Part shown: positions 1 to 9,273 of the stretch, one piece after another | Layout of the letters: each line of letters opens with the position of its first letter | How positions within the stretch are numbered: position 1 is the stretch's first letter | Assembly: GCA_016292015.1 (NCBI GenBank) | Contig: JAEEZY010000020.1 | Location: 96,207-160,206, forward strand | From: Bacteroidales bacterium | Lineage (GTDB): Bacteria > Bacteroidota > Bacteroidia > Bacteroidales > P3 | Direction of reading: 5' to 3' | DNA length: 64,000 nt | Made by a program: the position numbers and the translations under genes | The notes under the pieces: model-generated | Seen by the model: the letters and a program-made list of their open reading frames with translations, nothing else | Databases searched by the model: none | Told to the model about the DNA's origin: nothing

Positions 1-394
1 GCGAGCCAGGATAGGTGACGAGCTCGAACTCATCCAACGTGACGGCAAAGGGCAGCTGGTGAACGTTGCCGTTGTCGTCTTCGAAACTGTTGTAAGATAT
101 TCCGCTTTTCAGCGTCATGCTGCCGTGAGAGCCCGTCCATGTGGACAATCCGCCGCCGAGCAATATTATCGCCGCTGAACAGAAAATCAGCAGTCGGTGC
201 GGAACTTGCCACATTTTTTCCCTCACTATGGCGACAACAGCAGCAGCGCCAACAATGGCGAGTAACGTGGCGAACCACCATGAACCATAGACGGATGCTG
301 CCGCTGACTCGTGGCCGTTGAATTTTTCAACAATGGTGCCGGCGGCGAGCACAATCACCACCGGCACCATAAGAAGGATGTTTGTCTTCTTCAT
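1..394 (-). CDS. ResB/CcsB-type cytochrome c biogenesis protein (C-terminus beyond left edge)
   Basis: The reading frame starts at the ATG complementary to 392-394 and runs off the left edge, so about 131 N-terminal residues are visible. They show a first membrane helix (ILLMVPVVIVLAAGTIVEKF), the segment YGSWWFATLLAIVG, a third helix around LLIFCSAAIILLGG, and then a soluble stretch with LPFAVTLDEFEL. This pattern matches the start of the ResB-like half of the fused CcsBA/ResBC proteins of Bacteroidota, which deliver heme to the periplasm and ligate it to CxxCH motifs. It lies 37 bp downstream of a two-heme protein gene, its likely client. Whether the CcsA half is fused cannot be seen here. 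Confidence 0.75.
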   Translation of the reverse strand, partial: MKKTNILLMVPVVIVLAAGTIVEKFNGHESAAASVYGSWWFATLLAIVGAAAVVAIVREKMWQVPHRLLIFCSAAIILLGGGLSTWTGSHGSMTLKSGISYNSFEDDNGNVHQLPFAVTLDEFELVTYPGS

Positions 395-431
395 TTTAAT
401 AATTACGTTCAAGGTTCATAGGTCACTTAAA

Positions 432-2006
432 CTATATTGCATCGATGAATTTCACCACTGCGTCGCGGTCGGCTTTGCTTAACGCGCGGAATTTCTTCAC
501 GCTCTGATAGGCATCGCTCTGGCGGTTTCCGTGCCACATGATGGCTTCGATCACAGTGCGAGCGCGGCAGTCGTGCAGACGGTCGGATGCTCCTGTGCAT
601 ATCTGGCTCAGGCCTCTGCCCCACAGTGGAGTGGTGCGGCACCAGCCAGTGCGGATGTCGTTCTTCATATAGAGACGGTGCTGGACAAAGTCTGAGTAGG
701 GCCATATTTTCTGCTTCGGATAGCGTGGCAGACGGCTGTCCGAGTCGCGGAAGAAACCGGTCGGGTCGGTGAAGTTGTCGTTGCCTGTAACCCACGATGG
801 ACGGTGGCAGTAGGCACAGCCCATCTCGTTGAAGAGTTTCTTGCCGCGCTGCACTACGCTGTCGTTGATGTTACGAGCTGCGGGCACAGCCAATCCACGG
901 TGCCAAACCATGAAGTTGACATAGTCCTGGTCACTCATCTCGGCTGGCAGAGTGTCGCAGGTGAGGTAGTTGTAGATGTCCTGCTCGACGTTGCCCGTCT
1001 TGTTCCATTCGGGGAAATAGTCGTAGAAGGCGGCCTGAACCTCCGGGTCTTGCGACGACTTGGTGGCATACACCGTACCGTTGAGGTCGAGGTAGTGCTT
1101 GCGTTTGTTGCTGCGGGTCACGTTGGTAATGTTCCAGATGGCGTTTGAACCAGGGGCGTCCTGCAGCGGGCCACGAGTGAGCGCGTAGGTGAAACGTTTG
1201 GGGTGGTTGGTGTTGCCGTACATGGCTGAGGGAGCCCATGTACCACCGGCCCAGAAGGCGGGGTTTAGGTCGGCTCCGGCATCGGCCTCACGCTTGTATT
1301 GTGCTTTCAGCGAGTCGTCGTCGATGGCGTCGATAAGTCCGGTGCCATACACTCCGATGGTGCTCTCAAGACGGAAGGCGAGGTCGGAGTAACTATTGGT
1401 CAGCGGGGCGTAGAAGGCCGCTTCGGGGATAATCACCTCGGGATAGATAAGGTCGTAGCGCTCGCCGTCGGGGAACTGGTTGCCCCACTCGTCGGTATAG
1501 GAGAGCCACATTATCTGTATCTGGTCTTCGTCGATTGGAGCTTTGAAGGGCGCGACGGCGCGGGTCTGCGGCATGCCGGCCACCGATGGTTCGTAGGCGT
1601 TGGTGTTTTTGTTGTAAACCACCAGCAGGTAGCCGTTGCCCCAGTCGTCGGCGTTGTAGCGGTCCATGCGGCGTCCATGACCGTAGCCAGGATGACATGC
1701 AATGCAACTGCTTCGCACATAGACGGGACCGAGGCCGTTGAATGGCGAGCTGTTCTGCGTGATGGTGCGCTCGAAGAAATATTCGCCATACTTGAACTGG
1801 CTGACCAACCCGGCATTTTCAACTGCGGGGGTTGGGTCTTCGTAGGCCGAGGCCGAGTTGTTGAAGGTGGTGCCGAGTCGTCCGCCGGCATACTCCTCCT
1901 CGTTCTCGGTGGGTTCGTTTTCCTCGGGTTCGTGCTTGCACGAGTAGAGACTCGTCAGCGCAGCTGCAGCGAGGAAAAGGGAAAGAATTTTTATTTTAGT
2001 GTTCAT
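432..2006 (-). CDS. Di-heme oxidoreductase family (DUF1111) lipoprotein
   Basis: Predicted 524-residue exported lipoprotein. The start at 2006 (MNTKIKIL) is preferred over an upstream in-frame start at 2060 because it gives a clean lipoprotein signal ending in SLYSC (Cys23). Two heme-binding motifs are visible, CIACH at about residues 101-105 and CAYCH at about 394-398, the latter preceded by GKKLFNEMG as in cytochrome domains. The C-terminal block TTPLWGRGL followed by an AIMWHG segment is typical of DUF1111 (DHOR) proteins related to di-heme peroxidases. It sits between an imelysin gene and a cytochrome maturation gene; such clusters in Bacteroidota are suspected to act in iron acquisition or redox handling. 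The substrate is unknown. Confidence 0.85.
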   Translation of the reverse strand: MNTKIKILSLFLAAAALTSLYSCKHEPEENEPTENEEEYAGGRLGTTFNNSASAYEDPTPAVENAGLVSQFKYGEYFFERTITQNSSPFNGLGPVYVRSSCIACHPGYGHGRRMDRYNADDWGNGYLLVVYNKNTNAYEPSVAGMPQTRAVAPFKAPIDEDQIQIMWLSYTDEWGNQFPDGERYDLIYPEVIIPEAAFYAPLTNSYSDLAFRLESTIGVYGTGLIDAIDDDSLKAQYKREADAGADLNPAFWAGGTWAPSAMYGNTNHPKRFTYALTRGPLQDAPGSNAIWNITNVTRSNKRKHYLDLNGTVYATKSSQDPEVQAAFYDYFPEWNKTGNVEQDIYNYLTCDTLPAEMSDQDYVNFMVWHRGLAVPAARNINDSVVQRGKKLFNEMGCAYCHRPSWVTGNDNFTDPTGFFRDSDSRLPRYPKQKIWPYSDFVQHRLYMKNDIRTGWCRTTPLWGRGLSQICTGASDRLHDCRARTVIEAIMWHGNRQSDAYQSVKKFRALSKADRDAVVKFIDAI

Positions 2007-2070
2007 TGTTATAGAGTTTAAAAGTTGATAGGTTGATAAGTTAAGAGGGAGAGGGTTCACTTGACGCAGG

Positions 2071-3225
2071 TTATAGTTCCGCTATTTTTTGTTTGGCTTC
2101 GGCCAGGGCGGCATCTAATGCTTGGCAGGCGTCGATGGCGGCACGATTGCGCGAGTCGTTGCGGTTGTTTACGAACGGGCGGGGCATGGCGTCGATTTTC
2201 GCAAGGGCGTTGCTTATTGCGGTGGTCACCTTGCTGTCAAGGTCGGCGTCGCGGTCGGCTATGTATTTGTGCAGCGACTTGCTTTCGGTACGCTGGCCTT
2301 CGATTCCACCGTAGTAGGCGTTCTCGACGCTTTTGATATTGTTGTAGAAGTCGGTGATGGAAGTCTGACTGTAGGGCGACTCGATGTAGCTGGCGTCTTC
2401 GTCGCTGTAGGGTTTCCCGATTTTTGAAGTGCCTACCTCATCGGCGATGGCTGAGCCGCCGTCGAGAATTTCCATCATAGCATTGGCCATGCTGCTGTAG
2501 AGACTGCCAGCCTGTCCGGCCTTGATCATGTTCTCTCCATAGCTGAGAGCACCGCCACTGACGGTGTAGGCCAACTCTAGGTCGTTGAGTTTGGAGACGT
2601 GAGTTGCGGGGGCGTTGTCTTCGCCGGCCCAGGCTACCTCAAGTTGGAAGCAGCGGTTACGTAGGTCTCCTGCTACGGCTACGGCGTAAGTCAACTCTTT
2701 GTCGCTGATGCTTCCAATGGCTTTGGGTTGTCCGTTGCTGAATATGATGTACTCTATGCCGTGGAAACCCAGCAGTGCGTTGCCAAGCACTTCGCCGGCG
2801 TATGAGTCGCCATCCTCTGAGTTCATGGCGTTGATCTGCGCATCGTTGCTCATCATGGTGTTGAAGGCGTCTTCATCCAGAGGCCAGGAGTCGATATGCG
2901 GGTCGATGCCGTAGTCGCTGGCGGCTCCAAACAGGAAGGCTTCGCTCTTCTCCCACCAGGCGCGGGCTTCGAGGAAGGTCTGACACACTTGGTTGAGTTT
3001 GTCCTGGGTCTTGTCCGCTTTCAGGGCGGCCAGTTCGTTGGCCAAGCGTTCAGCGCTTGAGGCCAAGTTCTTGTAGGTGGGGACAACCGTGTGGTTCACA
3101 TACTGTTCGGCGATGGCGGCCATCTCGGCCTCATCGTCGGTCACTTTGTCTTTCTTGCACGACACTGCGCAGGCGACAATGGCCAGTGCCAGCAGTGCGT
3201 TGAGTGTTTGTTTAAGCAGTTTCAT
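2071..3225 (-). CDS. Imelysin family lipoprotein (peptidase M75-like, iron-associated)
   Basis: A 384-residue lipoprotein with signal MKLLKQTLNALLALAIVACAVSC (lipidated Cys23). The imelysin signature GxHxxE is seen as GFHGIE near residue 151, in the context LLGFHGIEYIIF, with a preceding PHIDSWPLDED segment. Imelysin (EfeO-M75/IrpA-like) proteins are helical, surface or periplasmic, and repeatedly linked to iron uptake; peptidase activity is doubtful in most members. It is 64 bp upstream of the di-heme oxidoreductase gene and 78 bp downstream of a porin gene on the same strand, so the three probably form one transcript. Confidence 0.88.
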   Translation of the reverse strand: MKLLKQTLNALLALAIVACAVSCKKDKVTDDEAEMAAIAEQYVNHTVVPTYKNLASSAERLANELAALKADKTQDKLNQVCQTFLEARAWWEKSEAFLFGAASDYGIDPHIDSWPLDEDAFNTMMSNDAQINAMNSEDGDSYAGEVLGNALLGFHGIEYIIFSNGQPKAIGSISDKELTYAVAVAGDLRNRCFQLEVAWAGEDNAPATHVSKLNDLELAYTVSGGALSYGENMIKAGQAGSLYSSMANAMMEILDGGSAIADEVGTSKIGKPYSDEDASYIESPYSQTSITDFYNNIKSVENAYYGGIEGQRTESKSLHKYIADRDADLDSKVTTAISNALAKIDAMPRPFVNNRNDSRNRAAIDACQALDAALAEAKQKIAEL

Positions 3226-3303
3226 GATATTTTAGATTTTTAGTTAGTGGCTTGTCTTGATAATTGAAAATTAGTCACACTTGACAAATTCAATTCGCTA
3301 ATT

Positions 3304-4608
3304 TCATCTCCTGTTGAACATTGCGGCCCATGTGATGCCAAGTGCAAACCAGGGCTCGTTGTTGTACTGTTGGTGCAACATCCGTATGCCGCCTTCGGCT
3401 TTCACCACAATCTGCGGCAGCGGGGCGTAGTTTATACCGCCCGAGAAACAGACTCGCTCGGTCCATTTGTAGTCGTTGAAAGTATCGGGCGGATTGTATG
3501 AATCGTAATAGTCAGCGCGCACAAAAGGAATGAGCTTCATCTTGTTTAGTTTCGTGGTGTGGAAGATGTCGTAGCCAGCCTCAAGCCCTGCGGCCATTGC
3601 TGTCTTGCCAACCTCGGTGTGAGGATAGGGCGATCCGCTGCTGTTCGACAGGCGGCGATTGATGCTCGATATGGTGCCGGCCTCGCTCAGGTAACCGTAG
3701 TCAGCATTGCCACGCATCAGGAATCCGCCATACTCGCACTTGAAGTCGAAGGCCCCTATTGCGACAGTACCGTTCACCTCTTTGTATTTATCGGCGTTGT
3801 TTGTGACTATGTCGTTGTTGAATGTGTTGCCTACATATCCGCTAAGGCTGAACCTCCAGTGAGGAATGGTATAGTCCACCCTTGTGGCGAAAGCCAGACG
3901 GTTGGCAGGACGGAACTCGTAGGCCGATGCCGACGCTTGGTTTGCCCATCGGCCGACGGAGAACATCGTCGAGTTCAGCGCGGGCAGCAGCTGCACTTCA
4001 TAGCGCCAGTGTTTCGTCTTGCCCCAGAAGCTGATGCCTGTCTCATGCCACGTGCAGGGCAGTATTGTATTCTCGCCTTCGGGACGGAACACTCCGTAGA
4101 ATTGCGTCGGCAGGTGCGCATTGTTTGTCGCGCCCACGGGTACCACTATATGTCCCGCGCGCAGGTTGGCGTACTGGTTGAAGCTCTTCTGTATCCAGAA
4201 CTGCTCCAACGCCACCTCACCGCCTCGCTCCAGCTCTTTCTCGTATTCACCGGTCTCCTCGGTCTCCATCTCCACCGCCGCCTCCACACCTCCGTGCTCG
4301 AACTCAATCTCGGTGCCGAAACTCCATCCTTTGCCGAAGTCGTAGCCCAGCATTATGACGGCGTGTGGCAAATCGACTTGTCCATGGCCTTTGGCATCTT
4401 TGTATCGGTCGGCGAAGGTGTAGCGGAATACGTTGTCGCTGTAGAAGTTGTGCTTGTATGTCGCCTCGCCGTAGCCACCCACCGTCAGGCGGTCCAGAAC
4501 CTTCGAGGCCTTGCCGTTATGGGGTATGGACACAGTGTCCTGCGCTGCCACACAGAGAGGCATTAGTATTGAGAATAAAACGCAAACGCTTGATAATCCG
4601 TGTTTCAT
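3304..4608 (-). CDS. Outer-membrane porin-like beta-barrel protein
   Basis: A 434-residue protein starting at MKHGLSSV with a signal peptide ending near CVAAQ; an in-frame start 16 codons upstream would disrupt the signal. The mature part is rich in alternating aromatic and polar residues (VGGYGEATYKHNF, SFGTEIEFEHG, YEVQLLPALN, FSLSGYVGN) and ends in ALGITWAAMFNRR, typical of a single-chain barrel. It resembles the phosphate-selective-porin-like barrels that accompany imelysin and DUF1111 genes. The promoter element lies about 30 bp upstream. It is the first gene of the porin-imelysin-DHOR-CcsB unit. The solute is not determinable. Confidence 0.78.
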   Translation of the reverse strand: MKHGLSSVCVLFSILMPLCVAAQDTVSIPHNGKASKVLDRLTVGGYGEATYKHNFYSDNVFRYTFADRYKDAKGHGQVDLPHAVIMLGYDFGKGWSFGTEIEFEHGGVEAAVEMETEETGEYEKELERGGEVALEQFWIQKSFNQYANLRAGHIVVPVGATNNAHLPTQFYGVFRPEGENTILPCTWHETGISFWGKTKHWRYEVQLLPALNSTMFSVGRWANQASASAYEFRPANRLAFATRVDYTIPHWRFSLSGYVGNTFNNDIVTNNADKYKEVNGTVAIGAFDFKCEYGGFLMRGNADYGYLSEAGTISSINRRLSNSSGSPYPHTEVGKTAMAAGLEAGYDIFHTTKLNKMKLIPFVRADYYDSYNPPDTFNDYKWTERVCFSGGINYAPLPQIVVKAEGGIRMLHQQYNNEPWFALGITWAAMFNRR

Positions 4609-4638
4609 AACAAAACAATACTTGTAATTTGACACTTG

Positions 4639-4646
4639 CAAAAGTA
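4639..4646 (-). promoter_or_regulatory. -7 promoter element for the porin-imelysin operon
   Basis: On the minus strand this reads TACTTTTG, a match to the Bacteroidota -7 consensus TAnnTTTG, about 30 bp before the porin start codon. No convincing TTG element is seen about 20 bp further upstream. Confidence 0.5.
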
Positions 4647-4753
4647 CAGTGTCCATTTTGTCGGCCTTATCACTATTATTAGGTAAATCTATCTGTTGGA
4701 ATAGTTAAAAGTAGTGAATACTATTTTGCCATAGGTGGCGTTATTACTTTACT

Positions 4754-4954
4754 ATGGATGACAGACACGACAACGACGAACTGCAACGACTTAAGCAGCT
4801 GCTGGCCAACTATGAGGAACTGCTGACAGACTGTATGGACGACAGTAGCTATGTGGCTCGCGGCAACGGCTTTTGCGACAGTAAGTACAGCGACGACTTC
4901 ATTGAAGGCCGCATCGAAGAGATAAAAAAAGAGATTGATGCACTCACGCAATAA
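4754..4954 (+). CDS. Small acidic coiled-coil protein of unknown function
   Basis: A 66-residue protein, no signal peptide. It starts with a very acidic segment (MDDRHDNDE) followed by a heptad-like helix (LQRLKQLLANYEELL) and ends in a second charged helix (EGRIEEIKKEIDAL). I do not recognise the family. It ends 11 bp before recR and is probably co-transcribed with it, but this does not establish a repair role. Confidence 0.6.
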   Translation: MDDRHDNDELQRLKQLLANYEELLTDCMDDSSYVARGNGFCDSKYSDDFIEGRIEEIKKEIDALTQ

Positions 4955-4965
4955 CGCAATATTCA

Positions 4966-5583
4966 TTGGAGCTTCCTTCAAATAAACTACAACAGGCTGT
5001 GGACCAGCTGGCATCGTTGCCAGGGGTGGGGAAGCGCAGTGCGCTGCGCTTTGCATTGCACCTAATGAGGCAGGACGAGGCAAGGTTTGCCGACTTTGTC
5101 GCTTCGGTGTCGGCTTTGAAGACTGACGTGCACCTCTGTCGTCGTTGCCATTGTGTGAGCGACACAGAATTGTGTCCGATATGCAGCAGTCCAAAACGGC
5201 AGCATGGCATTATCTGCGTGGTTGAGAACATACAGGACGTACTGGCTATCGAAAACACTCAGCAGTATCGTGGAGTCTATCACGTACTGGGTGGTGTTAT
5301 TTCGCCCATCGACGGAATTGGCATCCGCGATATCAATATAGCTTCGCTGCTGAACCGTGTACAGCACCCCGAACCAGAGCCGGTGCAGGAAGTCATCCTC
5401 GCACTGCCCACCACAATGGAGGGCGACACCACGGCGTTCTATATAAACAAGCAACTGCAACCTTTCGGCATCAAGGTCAGCGCCATCGCTCGCGGTATCT
5501 CTGTGGGCGATAGTCTTGAATATGCCGATGAACTAACACTCGCTCGCTCTATAATGCACCGTGTGCCGTTTGAGGGGAACTAA
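4966..5583 (+). CDS. recR: Recombination mediator protein RecR
   Basis: A 205-residue protein, the normal length for RecR. It acts with RecO (and RecF) to load RecA on gapped DNA. Visible features in order: helix-hairpin-helix region with LPGVGKRSA (about 18-26), a four-cysteine zinc finger (Cys58, 61, 70, 73: CRRC and CPIC), and a Toprim domain beginning with ICVVE. The only sensible start is a TTG codon at 4966 that gives MELPSNKLQ, the usual RecR beginning; no ATG is available in frame upstream. It follows the small acidic gene by 11 bp. Confidence 0.96.
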   Translation: MELPSNKLQQAVDQLASLPGVGKRSALRFALHLMRQDEARFADFVASVSALKTDVHLCRRCHCVSDTELCPICSSPKRQHGIICVVENIQDVLAIENTQQYRGVYHVLGGVISPIDGIGIRDINIASLLNRVQHPEPEPVQEVILALPTTMEGDTTAFYINKQLQPFGIKVSAIARGISVGDSLEYADELTLARSIMHRVPFEGN

Positions 5584-5638
5584 GAGTGTGAAAATAGGCA
5601 GCGCCATATCTAGTAATAACTTAAACATCCAATATTGT

Positions 5639-6808
5639 ATGCGATTCTTTCTTCCGTTAATCCTCACGTTGTCATTGTTGAATATTGCATGCGGTCAGAG
5701 ATCGTCTGTAGGTGATGTGTGTGACGATAAGGATGTTCACCTCACAGTGGTTTCAGGCGCAAAGACACTTGTGACTGACAGTTTGCGTCACGATATTGCG
5801 GAGATGCTTATCGTCGGATTCCGTGGACAGAAACTGGGCGATTGCAAGCATATTCAGCGTGACATTGAGCGTTACCATATAGGAGGCGTTATACTTTTCG
5901 AATATGACGCCCCGACTGGGACGCACAATCGTAATGTGTCATCACCCAAGCAACTCACCACACTCTGCCATGACCTTCAATCGCTTACATCGGAAACGCT
6001 GTTCATCGGTATTGATCAGGAAGGAGGACGAGTGAACCGTCTGCGCGAGGATAACGGTTTTCCGAGGTTTATGTCGGCTAAGAAGTCGGCTCAGTATGGC
6101 GACGACAGCATACGCCACTATGCAGCGCTTACTGCCGCACAGTTGAAAAGGGTGGGGGTGAACCTGAATTTCGCACCTTGCGTGGATGTGGATATCAACC
6201 CTGACTGTCCTGTGATAGGTAAGTTGGAACGCAGTTTCTCTAAATCGCCAAAGATTGTCGCCAATGCTGCACGGATTTGGATTGAGGAACAGCGAAAGAA
6301 AGGTGTTGTCTCGTGCTTGAAGCATTTCCCGGGACACGGCAGTGCCACCGGCGATACGCATGTGGGGCTGGTGGATGTGACCGAGACTTGGAAGCCGTCA
6401 GAACTACAGCCGTACGAGACACTCATCACAGAGGGTGTGGTCGATATGGTGATGACGGCGCATGTAATAAATGCAAAACTTGACAAGGAGTATCCTTCGT
6501 CACTCTCGTACCTTATCACCACCAAGTTGCTGCGTGATTCTCTTGGATACGACGGTGTAGTGATAACCGACGACATGGCGATGGGTGCCATAGTGAACGA
6601 GTATGGTTTTGAGGAGGCTATCCGTCTTGCCATCGAAGCTGGTGCTGACCTGCTCTGCCTCTCAAACAATGGTAAGGAATACAACCCTGAGGTGGTGCCG
6701 CAGACGATTGCTATTGTTGAGAAACTCGTCGTTGACGGAAAGGTCAAGGCCGAGCGAATTCACGCCTCTGCTGACCGAATCAGGAGTCTTAAAGCAAAAA
6801 TTAAATAG
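5639..6808 (+). CDS. Glycoside hydrolase family 3 lipoprotein, beta-N-acetylhexosaminidase type
   Basis: A 389-residue lipoprotein; the start at 5639 gives MRFFLPLIL and a lipobox NIAC, so an upstream in-frame ATG (5561), which overlaps recR, is rejected. The GH3 barrel shows IGIDQEGGRVNRL, the NagZ-type loop KHFPGHG at about residues 227-233 carrying the His general acid/base, and VVITDDMAMGAI with the nucleophile region near 310. The family releases N-acetylglucosamine from muropeptides or beta-linked glycans. The lipid anchor places it in the periplasm or on the cell surface, unlike cytoplasmic enterobacterial NagZ, so peptidoglycan or glycan scavenging is likely. Confidence 0.88.
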   Translation: MRFFLPLILTLSLLNIACGQRSSVGDVCDDKDVHLTVVSGAKTLVTDSLRHDIAEMLIVGFRGQKLGDCKHIQRDIERYHIGGVILFEYDAPTGTHNRNVSSPKQLTTLCHDLQSLTSETLFIGIDQEGGRVNRLREDNGFPRFMSAKKSAQYGDDSIRHYAALTAAQLKRVGVNLNFAPCVDVDINPDCPVIGKLERSFSKSPKIVANAARIWIEEQRKKGVVSCLKHFPGHGSATGDTHVGLVDVTETWKPSELQPYETLITEGVVDMVMTAHVINAKLDKEYPSSLSYLITTKLLRDSLGYDGVVITDDMAMGAIVNEYGFEEAIRLAIEAGADLLCLSNNGKEYNPEVVPQTIAIVEKLVVDGKVKAERIHASADRIRSLKAKIK

Positions 6809-6810
6809 CT

Positions 6811-6984
6811 ATGAAAAAACGCTACGCTATATATATCATGCTTGCCCTTGTGTGTCTGATATTTTCCGGTTGCAGCAAGAAAGGCTCGGCGATGCCCAAA
6901 CACCGCAAGCGCAAACACTGCGACTGCCCTTATTTCAGTTATCAGATTAATGATACCCCGCAAAATGCTGCTCAATGGCTGTGA
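6811..6984 (+). CDS. Small lipoprotein (57 residues)
   Basis: This gene starts 2 bp after the hexosaminidase stop. The product begins MKKRYAIYIMLALVC and has a lipobox FSGC (Cys21), followed by a basic segment (KHRKRKHCDC) and an aromatic tail (PYFSYQIND). Its last 10 bases overlap the start of the SprT-like gene (ATG at 6975), implying translational coupling. The function is unknown. Confidence 0.7.
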   Translation: MKKRYAIYIMLALVCLIFSGCSKKGSAMPKHRKRKHCDCPYFSYQINDTPQNAAQWL

Positions 6985-7643
6985 TTGACGAGCGTCGGAG
7001 TGAGAGGTTTCGTGACATAATGTCGCAGTACGTGCCGACACAGGCGGTTGATGACATCGTGCGATATATTACAAGGTATTCCATTCATCTTAAAATAACA
7101 CGAGAACGGCAGAGTAAATTTGGGGACTATCGCTTGCCATCGTCCAAGAATCCGATACATACCATAAGTGTCAATGGTAACCTTGGAAAGTATGGATTCC
7201 TGCTGGTGATGCTTCACGAATTGGCGCACATGACAACCTTCATAGACTGCGGACGTAAGGTGAAGCCTCATGGCCCTGAATGGCAGGCGAATTACAGTCA
7301 ACTGATATTGCGTTTTGCGGCGAAAGATTGCTTTCCTGCTGATGTATTGCCGTTGCTATACAGATATGCCTCATCGATGCCGCTCAGTAAAAAACTTGAA
7401 CGAGAGATTGACAAAAGACTTGAAATTCAGCCTTCGATTTTTTCGGATGAATTGTTGTCGCAGTCACACGCTATCGCACTAGATACGCTTTCTGTCGGCA
7501 GCCATTTTCAACTTGTAGGTCGCCCTGGTCGTACCTTTGAGAGTATCGAAAAGAGGCGTACACGTTGGAAATGTCGTGACATTGCCACTGGCCGCCTATA
7601 CACAGTGGCATCCGACGCTATGGTAGAAGTGGTTGGCGGTTAG
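6975..7643 (+). CDS. SprT-like zinc metalloprotease domain protein
   Basis: A 222-residue soluble protein. The zincin motif HELAH is at about residues 82-86, followed about 20 residues later by GPEWQ as in SprT/Spartan-like domains. No DNA-binding domain is obvious; the C-terminal third is basic with RRTRWKCRDI. Eukaryotic SPRTN relatives cleave DNA-protein crosslinks, but the role of bacterial SprT proteins is not settled. It overlaps the preceding small lipoprotein gene by 10 bp and is in a recR-led run of genes, which fits but does not prove a repair role. Confidence 0.82.
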   Translation: MAVIDERRSERFRDIMSQYVPTQAVDDIVRYITRYSIHLKITRERQSKFGDYRLPSSKNPIHTISVNGNLGKYGFLLVMLHELAHMTTFIDCGRKVKPHGPEWQANYSQLILRFAAKDCFPADVLPLLYRYASSMPLSKKLEREIDKRLEIQPSIFSDELLSQSHAIALDTLSVGSHFQLVGRPGRTFESIEKRRTRWKCRDIATGRLYTVASDAMVEVVGG

Positions 7644-7713
7644 AGGTCAGTTGCTTTTGACGCCGTTAAAACCTATACAAGCGAAGAGAACCTTTAAATA
7701 AACTTTCCCCACA

Positions 7714-8193
7714 ATGGCAAAACTTCAGAAAACAAACGCTGCACGGCTTCTTGACCAGAAGAAAGTGGCTTACGAACTTATCCCATACGAAGTCGATGAG
7801 AACGACCTCGGTGCGCAGCATATAGCCGATCAGCTGGGTGAAGACATAAACCAGGTGTTCAAGACTCTTGTGCTGAAAGGAGAACGCACGGGTTATTTTG
7901 TCTGTGTGGTTCCGGGCAATTGTGAAGTCGACCTCAAGAAGGCGGCCAAGGCGGCTGGCGACAAGAAGTGCGACCTCATACCTATGAAAGAACTTCTGCC
8001 TCTTACGGGTTATATTCGTGGCGGCTGCTCACCTATAGGCATGAAGAAACATTTTCCTACTTTCTTTCATCAGACCTGCCTCAACTTCGACCACATCTAC
8101 GTCAGTGCCGGACAGCGCGGACTTCAGTTCAGGATTGCTCCGCACGACTTGATAACGGCCTTGCAGGCGACGGTGACCGACTTGGTATTATGA
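7714..8193 (+). CDS. ybaK: Cys-tRNA(Pro)/Cys-tRNA(Cys) deacylase YbaK/EbsC
   Basis: A 159-residue protein matching the YbaK/EbsC family end to end: KTNAARLLDQKK, VFKTLVLKG, the substrate pocket segment GYIRGGCSPIGMKK, and FVSAGQRG-like DHIYVSAGQRGLQ. YbaK hydrolyses Cys mischarged on tRNA(Pro), acting as a free-standing editing enzyme. Last gene of the plus-strand run, followed directly by a rho-independent terminator. Confidence 0.93.
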   Translation: MAKLQKTNAARLLDQKKVAYELIPYEVDENDLGAQHIADQLGEDINQVFKTLVLKGERTGYFVCVVPGNCEVDLKKAAKAAGDKKCDLIPMKELLPLTGYIRGGCSPIGMKKHFPTFFHQTCLNFDHIYVSAGQRGLQFRIAPHDLITALQATVTDLVL

Positions 8194-8197
8194 AAGA

Positions 8198-8228
8198 AGG
8201 ACGGCCTTAATGGTCGTCCTTTTTTTTT
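8198..8228 (+). terminator. Rho-independent terminator after ybaK
   Basis: Stem AGGACGGCC pairs with GGTCGTCCT (one G-T pair) around loop TTAAT, followed by eight or nine T. It lies between two converging genes and ends the plus-strand unit. Confidence 0.85.
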
Positions 8229-8245
8229 ATTGCTTTACTTTCGAC

Positions 8246-9229
8246 TTATTTGTCGCTAGGTTTGGTAGGCGCTGTTTTTGCAGAGGGCTTTGAGATGCTT
8301 TCGCGCATGTCGGTGTCGGCCTGGATGTTCTTCATACGGTAGTAATCCATGATTCCGAGGTTTCCACTGCGGAAGGCTTCGGCCATTGCTTTCGGCACTT
8401 CTGCCTCTGCTTCAATAACATGGGCTCGGGCTTCCTGGGCGCGGGCCTTCATCTCCTGCTCTTGTGCCACTGCCATAGCGCGGCGCTCTTCGGCTTTTGC
8501 CTGTGCGATGTTTTTGTCGGCATTGGCCTGATCCATCTGCAGCTGGGCTCCGATGTTCTTTCCGACGTCGATGTCGGCTATGTCGATGGAGAGGATTTCA
8601 AAAGCGGTGCCACTGTCGAGTCCTTTGGTCAGCACTAGTTTGGATATTGAGTCGGGGTTCTCCAGCACCTGCTTATGGCTTACAGCCGATCCGATGGAGG
8701 TGACGATGCCTTCGCCAACGCGTGCGAGAATGGTCTCCTCACCGGCACCGCCGACGAGCTGCTTGATGTTGGTGCGCACGGTCACACGGGCTTTGGCTAT
8801 CAGCTGGATACCGTCTTTGGCGACTGCTGCCACAGGCGGGGTGTCGATAACTTTGGGGTTGACCGAAGTCTGCACGGCTTTCAGTACATCGCGGCCAGCG
8901 AGGTCGATGGCGGTAGCGGTTTTGAAGTCGAGGTTCATGTTCGCCTTGTCGGCCGAGATGAGTGCGTTGACCACCGAGTTGACGCGTCCGCCAGCCAGGT
9001 AGTGGGCTTCCAACTCGTTCTGGTTGAGCTTAAGGCCGGCTTTCGAAGCCGAGATGAGGTTGTTCACAATGACCGAAGGTGGAACCTTACGGAAACGCAT
9101 GAACACCAGCTGTACCAGCGAGGTGTGTACTCCCGAAATCAACGCCTGAAACCATATTCCTATCGGGAAGAAAATCAGGAAGATGATAAGGGCGACAATG
9201 CAAATGCCAATAATGATAAATGTCTCCAT
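8246..9229 (-). CDS. floA: Flotillin-like protein FloA
   Basis: A 327-residue membrane protein of the FloA/YqfA family, which forms oligomeric membrane microdomain scaffolds. It has an N-terminal hydrophobic hairpin ([23 protein letters not shown]), a conserved segment [16 protein letters not shown], a band-7-like core ([31 protein letters not shown]), and an Ala/Glu-rich coiled coil ([19 protein letters not shown]). It is immediately downstream of an NfeD gene (44 bp), the standard partner of flotillin/stomatin proteins. Confidence 0.93.
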   Translation of the reverse strand: METFIIIGICIVALIIFLIFFPIGIWFQALISGVHTSLVQLVFMRFRKVPPSVIVNNLISASKAGLKLNQNELEAHYLAGGRVNSVVNALISADKANMNLDFKTATAIDLAGRDVLKAVQTSVNPKVIDTPPVAAVAKDGIQLIAKARVTVRTNIKQLVGGAGEETILARVGEGIVTSIGSAVSHKQVLENPDSISKLVLTKGLDSGTAFEILSIDIADIDVGKNIGAQLQMDQANADKNIAQAKAEERRAMAVAQEQEMKARAQEARAHVIEAEAEVPKAMAEAFRSGNLGIMDYYRMKNIQADTDMRESISKPSAKTAPTKPSDK

Positions 9230-9273
9230 AGTATTAAGTTTTTGTTTTTAATTTTTAGTTTCTTGTCCTAATT

